DNA from: Streptomyces sp. YIM 121038 | GTDB taxonomy: Bacteria > Actinomycetota > Actinomycetes > Streptomycetales > Streptomycetaceae | DNA length: 64,000 nucleotides | Assembly (NCBI RefSeq): GCF_006088715.1 | Contig: NZ_CP030771.1 | Location: forward strand, 4,784,001-4,848,000 | Reading direction: 5' to 3' | Part shown: positions 59,360 through 64,000 of the stretch, piece after piece | Position numbering within the stretch: the stretch's first letter is position 1 | Layout: the number at the start of each line of letters is the position of its first letter | Position numbers and translations under genes: made by a program | Notes under the pieces: generated by a model | What the model was told of the DNA's origin: nothing | Databases searched by the model: none | Seen by the model: the letters and a program-made list of their open reading frames with translations, nothing else

Positions 59360-59792
59360 ACCGGACGCCGGGCTCAGCTGAGGCGCGGCTCGCGCGCGAT
59401 GCCAAGCTCGGCTCGCGCGCGATGCCAAGCTCGGCTCGCGCGCGATGCCGGGCTCGGGCAGGGCGCCGGGCTCCGGCCCGGCACCCCCTCCGGGAGGGGC
59501 GGCCCGCGCACTGCTGCGCGCTCGAAGCGGCCGCCCCCGGGCGGTCTCCCCCGTGACGGGGCTCCACGGAGCGGGTGATGACTCCGGAGCCTGCCGCGGA
59601 CCGCCCTGCCGGAAGCGCGACGCCCCTTGCGGACCGTCGGCTTCACTCCCGGTAGGAGAACGCCGGAGTGGTGGCTTCCGGCGCGTGGTGACACAACTAC
59701 TGTGCCGGGCCGTGTGGTTGCCCGCCACTGAATTTCTCGCGGGCCGGACCGGGCGCGACTCCTCACGGGCCGACCTGGGCGCGCTCCCGGGC
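59360..59792. other. 433-bp intergenic region with 23-bp tandem repeats
   Basis: Convergent region between the HAD gene and the small minus-strand protein. Holds three 23-bp repeats at 59387-59455 and GC-rich hairpin-prone sequence beyond (59455-59560). No gene seen. Confidence 0.5.
59387..59455. repeat. Three 23-bp tandem repeats
   Basis: A unit beginning GGCTCGCGCGCGATGCC occupies 59387-59409 and 59410-59432 perfectly; the third, 59433-59455, differs at two bases. No spacers, so not a CRISPR array. Confidence 0.92.
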
Positions 59793-60032
59793 TCAGCCCT
59801 CGCGCCGCTTGCGCCTGCGCTTGCGGGCCCGGCTGAAGAACCACCCGGCGGGCGGCTCGTCGGACCGCCACGGCTGCGGCTCGGGGGCCTGCTGCCGCCA
59901 GCGGGCGGTGAGCATCCGGGCCCGCGCGGAGGGCTCGGCGGTCTCGGCGGACCGTATGAAGTCGTCGTCGAGGACCACCTCGTCCCAGGCGTCGCTCCCG
60001 GGACCGTCGCCCCGTCCCTCGTCCGATGCCAT
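59793..60032 (-). CDS. Small hypothetical protein downstream of the ABC operon
   Basis: A 79-aa protein; ATG 60032 with AGGAGGTG upstream supports it strongly over longer frames. Acidic N-terminal half (SDEGRGDGPGSDAWDEVVLDDDFIRSAETAEPSARARML), Trp-rich centre (ARWRQQAPEPQPWRSDEPPAGWFF) and a very basic end (SRARKRRRKRREG). No TM. Conserved-looking Streptomyces small protein placed ~90 bp after the last permease gene. Confidence 0.72.
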   Translation of the reverse strand: MASDEGRGDGPGSDAWDEVVLDDDFIRSAETAEPSARARMLTARWRQQAPEPQPWRSDEPPAGWFFSRARKRRRKRREG

Positions 60033-60121
60033 CGCGGCACCTCCTAGACACTCCTGCGCATCCCCCTCCCACCAGTGTCCCGGCAGGAGGGTGAAGACAC
60101 CGTCAAGGCGGCTCGCCGGGA

Positions 60122-60844
60122 CTACTCGTCCCCGGCGACGGTCAGGGTCCGCAGCTTCTGGCCCGCGTACCAGGTGGCCCCGGCCGTGACCACGACCAGC
60201 AGGATCACGGCGGCGGGCAGGCCCACGTCGGAGGTCACGAGCTGGCCCCCGTCGGCGGCCTTGTGGGCCACGGCGAGCGACCACTGCTGGACGCTCAGCG
60301 TGCGGGCCCCGGAGACCAGGGAGCCGAAGAGGGCCTCCCAGACCAGCGCGTACACGAGCCCGAAGACCACGGCGTGCCGGGTGACCGTGCCGAGCAGCAG
60401 GAAGATCGCCGCGTACGCGATGGAGGACACCAGGGCGGCGATGGTGTAGGCGACGGCGACCTGCTGGCTGTTGCCGTTGAGGATCAGGCCCGCGATGAGC
60501 GTCGGGACCGCCGAGAACGCCATGGTGACGGCGATGGCGACGGTGAGCTTGGTGACGATGATCGTGGGGCGTTTGACCGGCTTGGACAGCAGATACATCA
60601 CGGAGCCGTCGTCGATCTCGGGGCCGATGGCGCCGGTGCCCGCGATGACGCCGATGATCGGCACCATGGTGGCGAGCGCGAAGCCGCCGAGCAGGTCGGA
60701 GGCCACTTGGTCGTCGGCGCCGCTGAAGCCGCGCACGGCGGCCGCGATCACGATGAGCAGCAGGGGCAGGGCGAAGAGGATCAGTGCCCGGCGGCGGCCG
60801 AGCAGGGCCCGGTAGGTGAGCCGGGCGACAGTGGGGTCGTACAC
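60122..60844 (-). CDS. ABC transporter permease (second unit)
   Basis: A 240-aa protein with about six spans (LILFALPLLLIVIAAAVRG, LGGFALATMVPIIGVIAGTGAIG, AFSAVPTLIAGLILN, AYTIAALVSSIAYAAIFLLLG, AVVFGLVYALVWEALFGSL, AAVILLVVVTAGATWYA). ABC-2 type, with the conserved EIDDGSVMYLLSKPVKRPTIIVTKL loop. Pairs with the ATPase 12 bp upstream. Confidence 0.87.
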   Translation of the reverse strand: MYDPTVARLTYRALLGRRRALILFALPLLLIVIAAAVRGFSGADDQVASDLLGGFALATMVPIIGVIAGTGAIGPEIDDGSVMYLLSKPVKRPTIIVTKLTVAIAVTMAFSAVPTLIAGLILNGNSQQVAVAYTIAALVSSIAYAAIFLLLGTVTRHAVVFGLVYALVWEALFGSLVSGARTLSVQQWSLAVAHKAADGGQLVTSDVGLPAAVILLVVVTAGATWYAGQKLRTLTVAGDE

Positions 60845-60856
60845 GATGGCTCCCTT

Positions 60857-61768
60857 TCAGGCCGCGACGAGGTAGGAGAAGACCGACTCGAGGGACTCGT
60901 CCGAGGGCGAGACCGTGAGCAGCCGGATGCCGTGTTCGCGGGCGACGCGGGGCAGCAGGCTGGTGAACCGGCCGAAGTCGACGGCCTGGATGCGCAGCGC
61001 GCCTTCCTTGAGGTCGACCTCGATGCCCGCGGTGGACGGGTCGGCGATCAACGCGGCCGCGAGCGCACGGTCGTCGCTGGAACGCACCAGGTAGCGGTGC
61101 GGCCGGTCCGTCATCAGACGGCGGATCCGGCGGAAGTCGCCGCTCGCGGCGTGCCGCCCGGCGACGATCACCTCGATGTGCGAGGCGAGCTGTTCGACCT
61201 CTTCGAGGATGTGGGAGGAGAACAGGACGGTGCGGCCCTCGTCGCCCATCCGCCGCAGCAGGTCCATGAGCTGCATGCGCTGGCGCGGGTCCATGCCGTT
61301 GAAGGGCTCGTCGAGCAGCAGCACGGACGGTTCGTGGACGAGCGCGGAGGCCATCTTCACGCGCTGCCGCATGCCCTTGGAGTACGTGGAGATCTTGCGG
61401 TCCTGCGCGTACTCCATCTCGACCGTGGCGAGGGCCCGTTGGGCCGCCTTCTTGCCCAGGCCGTGCAGCTCGGCGTTGGCGACGACGAATTCGAGGCCGG
61501 TGAGGAAGTCGTACATTCCCTCGCGCTCGGGCACGATGCCGAGGTGCTTGTAGATCTCCTCGTTGCGCCAGGTGGGCTTTCCGTCGAGGGTGACGGAGCC
61601 GGTGGAGGGGGCGAGGAAGCCGCCCATCATGCTGATGAGGGTGGACTTCCCGGCGCCGTTGGGACCGAGGAGGCCGGTGACTCCGGGGCTGATGGTCATC
61701 GTGACGTCGTTGACGGCCACCACGTTGCCGAACCAGCGTGAGACGTGGTCGATGCTGATCGTGGTCAT
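60857..61768 (-). CDS. ABC transporter ATP-binding protein (second unit)
   Basis: A 303-aa protein. Walker A LLGPNGAGKSTLI, Q-loop IVPEREGMYDFL, signature YSKGMRQRVKMA, Walker B VLLLDEPFNGMDP, H-loop LFSSHILEE. C-terminal ~80-residue extension (HRYLVRSSDDRALAAAL ... VSPSDESLESVFSYLV) as in ABC-2 export ATPases. Its ATG overlaps the upstream permease stop. Confidence 0.92.
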   Translation of the reverse strand: MTTISIDHVSRWFGNVVAVNDVTMTISPGVTGLLGPNGAGKSTLISMMGGFLAPSTGSVTLDGKPTWRNEEIYKHLGIVPEREGMYDFLTGLEFVVANAELHGLGKKAAQRALATVEMEYAQDRKISTYSKGMRQRVKMASALVHEPSVLLLDEPFNGMDPRQRMQLMDLLRRMGDEGRTVLFSSHILEEVEQLASHIEVIVAGRHAASGDFRRIRRLMTDRPHRYLVRSSDDRALAAALIADPSTAGIEVDLKEGALRIQAVDFGRFTSLLPRVAREHGIRLLTVSPSDESLESVFSYLVAA

Positions 61769-62673
61769 AGTCCGGCCTTCCGGTAGCGGCGCATGAGAGC
61801 GGCGTAGCTGCCCGCTACGAGGGCGAGAACGAGGAGGAGGTAGACGACGCCCACACCTGCCGAGGGGCCTTCGTTCCCGGGGAACGAGGAGGCCGCGCCG
61901 AGGAAGGCGGTCTGTACGCCGTCGATGAGGGTGATCGGCGAGAAGAGGCCGAGCCACTCGATGGCGGTTCCGTTGCCCCCTTGTTCGTGCGCGATGGCCT
62001 GGACGGTGGACACCGCTCCGTAGGAGATGGTCAGTACGGCGATGACGGCGGCGATGCCGAAGCCCCGGCGGGGCGTCACGGCGGAGATGACGAGTGCGAT
62101 CCCGGAGAAGAGCAGCGACAACAGGGCGACGGAGACGAGCCCCTGGGCGAACCCCTTCGTCTGCTCCGCGAAGTCCAGCTTCGCCAACAGGGCGCCTACG
62201 TAGAGCACGATCAGCGGTGTCGCGGTGAGGATGAACAGGGCCGACGCCATGGCCGCGAACTTCGCGCGTACGTAGTCGACGCGTTCGATGGGGCGGGAGA
62301 AGTACAGCGGCACGGTCTTGAACCGCAGGTCCCTGGAGACGGTCTGCGGGGCCTGGGCCGCCAAGTAGAGGCCGATGACGGCCTGGAGGAGCACCGCGTA
62401 GCGCGTGTAGTCCACGGGCAGTTTGTCGGCCTTGGTGGCGACGGCTACCGCGACCATGATCAGCGCGGGGGCGCACATGACCCCGAAGAGGATCATCGGG
62501 AGCACCTTGGACTTGGCCGAGCGGCCGAGGCCGTAGGCGCCGCGCAGGCTCTGCGAGTACAGCGAGCGGGTGGCGTAGGCGCGGCCGAGGCGGGGGCCGT
62601 CGTAGGTGCGGTATCCGATGTTGTGGATCTGGGTGGAGTCGGCGTCACGCGCCCGTGTCGACTCGGCGGTCAT
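61765..62673 (-). CDS. ABC transporter permease (first unit)
   Basis: A 302-aa protein from ATG 62673, overlapping the upstream ATPase stop. A ~65-residue cytoplasmic N-terminus (HNIGYRTYDGPRLGRAYATRSLYSQSLRGAYGLGR), then about six spans, with RDLRFKTVPLYFSRPIERVDYVRAKF as the coupling loop. ABC-2 subunit with a different organisation from the 240-aa partner. Confidence 0.87.
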   Translation of the reverse strand: MTAESTRARDADSTQIHNIGYRTYDGPRLGRAYATRSLYSQSLRGAYGLGRSAKSKVLPMILFGVMCAPALIMVAVAVATKADKLPVDYTRYAVLLQAVIGLYLAAQAPQTVSRDLRFKTVPLYFSRPIERVDYVRAKFAAMASALFILTATPLIVLYVGALLAKLDFAEQTKGFAQGLVSVALLSLLFSGIALVISAVTPRRGFGIAAVIAVLTISYGAVSTVQAIAHEQGGNGTAIEWLGLFSPITLIDGVQTAFLGAASSFPGNEGPSAGVGVVYLLLVLALVAGSYAALMRRYRKAGL

Positions 62674-63695
62674 CGCTTGCCGCCTCCTGTCTGCTCGGCG
62701 GCGGCCGCGGTCGCCGCCCAGGCGGCCGCGCGCTCGGAGACCTGCTCCGGCCGCTGCTCGTCCTGGGAGCGGAAGACCTCCGCGATGTGGTGCCTGCGCT
62801 GTTCCATGCGGACGAGGCCGAGGCCGAGGTCGGCGACGGTGTCCCGGACGAGGTCGTACGTCGCCTCGTCCGCGGCGTCGAGCAGGAAGATGTGGCCCGC
62901 GCCGGGCAGCCCGCCCCCGTCGTCGTGGGTGGTCACGCCGTGGGCGTGCAGGGCCGCGCGCAGCGCGCCGGTGCCGTCGGGGTGCTCGTCGCTGTCGGTG
63001 ACCTCGATGGCGAGGGTCGTGGTGCTCTGGGTGAAGTCCGTGGTGGAGCTGGAACGCAGGAGCTTGCCGCCGTCGATGACGACGACGTGGTCGCAGGTGC
63101 GCTCCAACTCGCCGAGGAGGTGTGACGTGACCAGGACGGAGATGCCGAAGTCGGTGTGTACGCGCCGGATCAGGTCCAGCATCTCGTCGCGGCCGACGGG
63201 GTCGAGGCCGTTGGTCGGCTCGTCGAGGAAGACCAGCTGGGGGTCGTGCACGAGTGCCTGGGCGAGCTTCACGCGCTGCTTCATGCCGGTCGAGTAGCCG
63301 CCGATGGGGCGGTAGCGCTCCTCGTAGAGACCGACGTGGCGCAGGGTGTCGGCGGTGCGCTCGCGGGCCGCGGCGGGCGGCAGGCCGGACATGCGCGCCA
63401 TGTGGACGACGAACTCGGTGGCCGAGACGTCGGGCGGCAGGCAGTCGTGCTCGGGCATGTAGCCGACGCGCTCGCGGATCTCGCCGCCGCTGGTGGCGAC
63501 GTCGAGGCCGAGCACGGAGGCGGTGCCCTCGGTGGCGGGGGACAGACCCAGCAGGATCTTGATCATCGTTGACTTGCCGGCGCCGTTGGCTCCGACGAGC
63601 CCGGTCACACCGGGTCCGATGTCCAAGGTCAGCCGGTCGAGGGCGGTCACCTTCGGGAACCGCTTGCTCAGGCTTTCGGTCGCGATCACAGTCAC
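62670..63695 (-). CDS. ABC transporter ATP-binding protein (first unit)
   Basis: A 341-aa protein. Walker A LVGANGAGKSTMI, signature YSTGMKQRVKLA, Walker B LVFLDEPTNGLDP, H-loop LVTSHLLGE, and a ~110-residue C-terminal regulatory part. GTG 63695 chosen because TACCGT ends 7 nt upstream, which suits a leaderless message; an ATG at 63722 would lie inside the promoter. First gene of a four-gene operon. Confidence 0.9.
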   Translation of the reverse strand: MTVIATESLSKRFPKVTALDRLTLDIGPGVTGLVGANGAGKSTMIKILLGLSPATEGTASVLGLDVATSGGEIRERVGYMPEHDCLPPDVSATEFVVHMARMSGLPPAAARERTADTLRHVGLYEERYRPIGGYSTGMKQRVKLAQALVHDPQLVFLDEPTNGLDPVGRDEMLDLIRRVHTDFGISVLVTSHLLGELERTCDHVVVIDGGKLLRSSSTTDFTQSTTTLAIEVTDSDEHPDGTGALRAALHAHGVTTHDDGGGLPGAGHIFLLDAADEATYDLVRDTVADLGLGLVRMEQRRHHIAEVFRSQDEQRPEQVSERAAAWAATAAAAEQTGGGKR

Positions 63696-64000
63696 GTGTT
63701 CGACGGTAGTGGCGCGGACCACACCGGGGCGTCACTCCACAGGCTGTCTCCGCCCTCACTCTCGAGTATTACGGGCCCGTAGGGGTCGTCCGGAAGTCGA
63801 ACCCTTCAGGGTTCTCCCGGTGGCCCCCTCAGGGTTCTTCCGGGCCTGTCCCGAAGGCTCACGCAGACCTATTGACGCAGCCGCCAAGCATTGTCACATT
63901 CATCAGTGTCAAGTTACGAGCACGTACGGAGACGGTGCGGTGACGCGGTGCGTCGCGGTGCCGCCCCGGCGGGCGTGGACCGGACACGGGACGGACGGTG
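63696..64000. other. Intergenic region to the right edge, 305 bp
   Basis: Holds the leaderless promoter of the ABC operon. Two related ~17-bp units (CTTCAGGGTTCTCCCGG near 63803 and CCTCAGGGTTCTTCCGG near 63827), and TTGTCAC-N8-GTGTCAA at ~63893-63914, an imperfect dyad that may be an operator for a gene starting beyond the edge. A frame opening with the GTG near 63941 runs to the end but cannot be judged. Confidence 0.4.

Noticed and set aside
59387..59455. CRISPR array
   Set aside because: Units are contiguous with no spacers, and no cas genes are nearby.

Overview
The window is high-GC actinobacterial DNA and looks like a Streptomyces chromosome. The evidence is codon use with almost only G/C in third positions, many GTG and leaderless starts, and Streptomyces-type families such as SEC-C/DUF5926 protein, primase/polymerase-like proteins, DyP/Sco/ECuC copper genes, SpoIIE-like phosphatase and RsbW-like kinases. 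It has two parts: the right arm of a prophage (1 to about 24.46 kb) and resident chromosome (about 24.46 to 64 kb).

Prophage. The late genes run left to right in siphovirus order: small and large terminase, portal, MuF-like minor head protein, an Rmf/CrpP-like small protein, scaffold, major capsid, head-tail connectors, tail tube, tail chaperones with a predicted -1 frameshift, tape measure, tail tip, and a beta-helix tailspike. An IS110-family element with a frameshifted transposase sits between tailspike and endolysin. Amidase endolysin and two small membrane proteins follow, then a strong 19-bp hairpin. An opposite-strand, less GC-rich membrane gene is wedged between terminase and portal. 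Past the lysis genes is an accessory cassette (20.06-24.35 kb): an HTH-TPR regulator, divergent from overlapping genes for an RsbW-type ATPase, two unrecognised proteins, a NUDIX hydrolase and a divergent hydroxymethylbilane synthase (HemC). Immediately beyond it lies only the first ~75 codons of an acyl-CoA synthetase gene, which I read as the host attachment gene cut at attR. Integrase and immunity genes would be off the left edge.

Chromosome, 24.7-44.7 kb. This holds an ECF-type sigma factor, a secreted DUF1906 protein, a three-gene operon matching ChsH2-ChsH1-Ltp2 of steroid side-chain degradation, a small secreted Asn/Gly/Gln-rich protein, two primase/polymerase-like proteins, tRNA-Ser(UGA), an HtrA-like protease, a glycerophosphodiesterase, an RsbW-like ATPase, a DUF5926 SEC-C protein, a SpoIIE-family phosphatase with an altered metal motif and a 14-codon coupled leader, aminopeptidase P, and a divergent AhpD-like/MocR pair.

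Chromosome, 44.8-64 kb. An aldo/keto reductase, a cupin protein and a divergent HxlR regulator/NmrA-like reductase pair (probable electrophile or quinone stress switch) lead to an RsbW-like ATPase with an odd lid insert. Then comes a copper-handling operon (membrane protein, YcnI, Sco, PCuAC/ECuC, CopC-CopD fusion, Tat-exported DyP peroxidase). pheA and serS follow, separated by ~675 bp with four perfect DnaA boxes, then a HAD phosphatase and a two-ATPase/two-permease ABC export operon on the minus strand.
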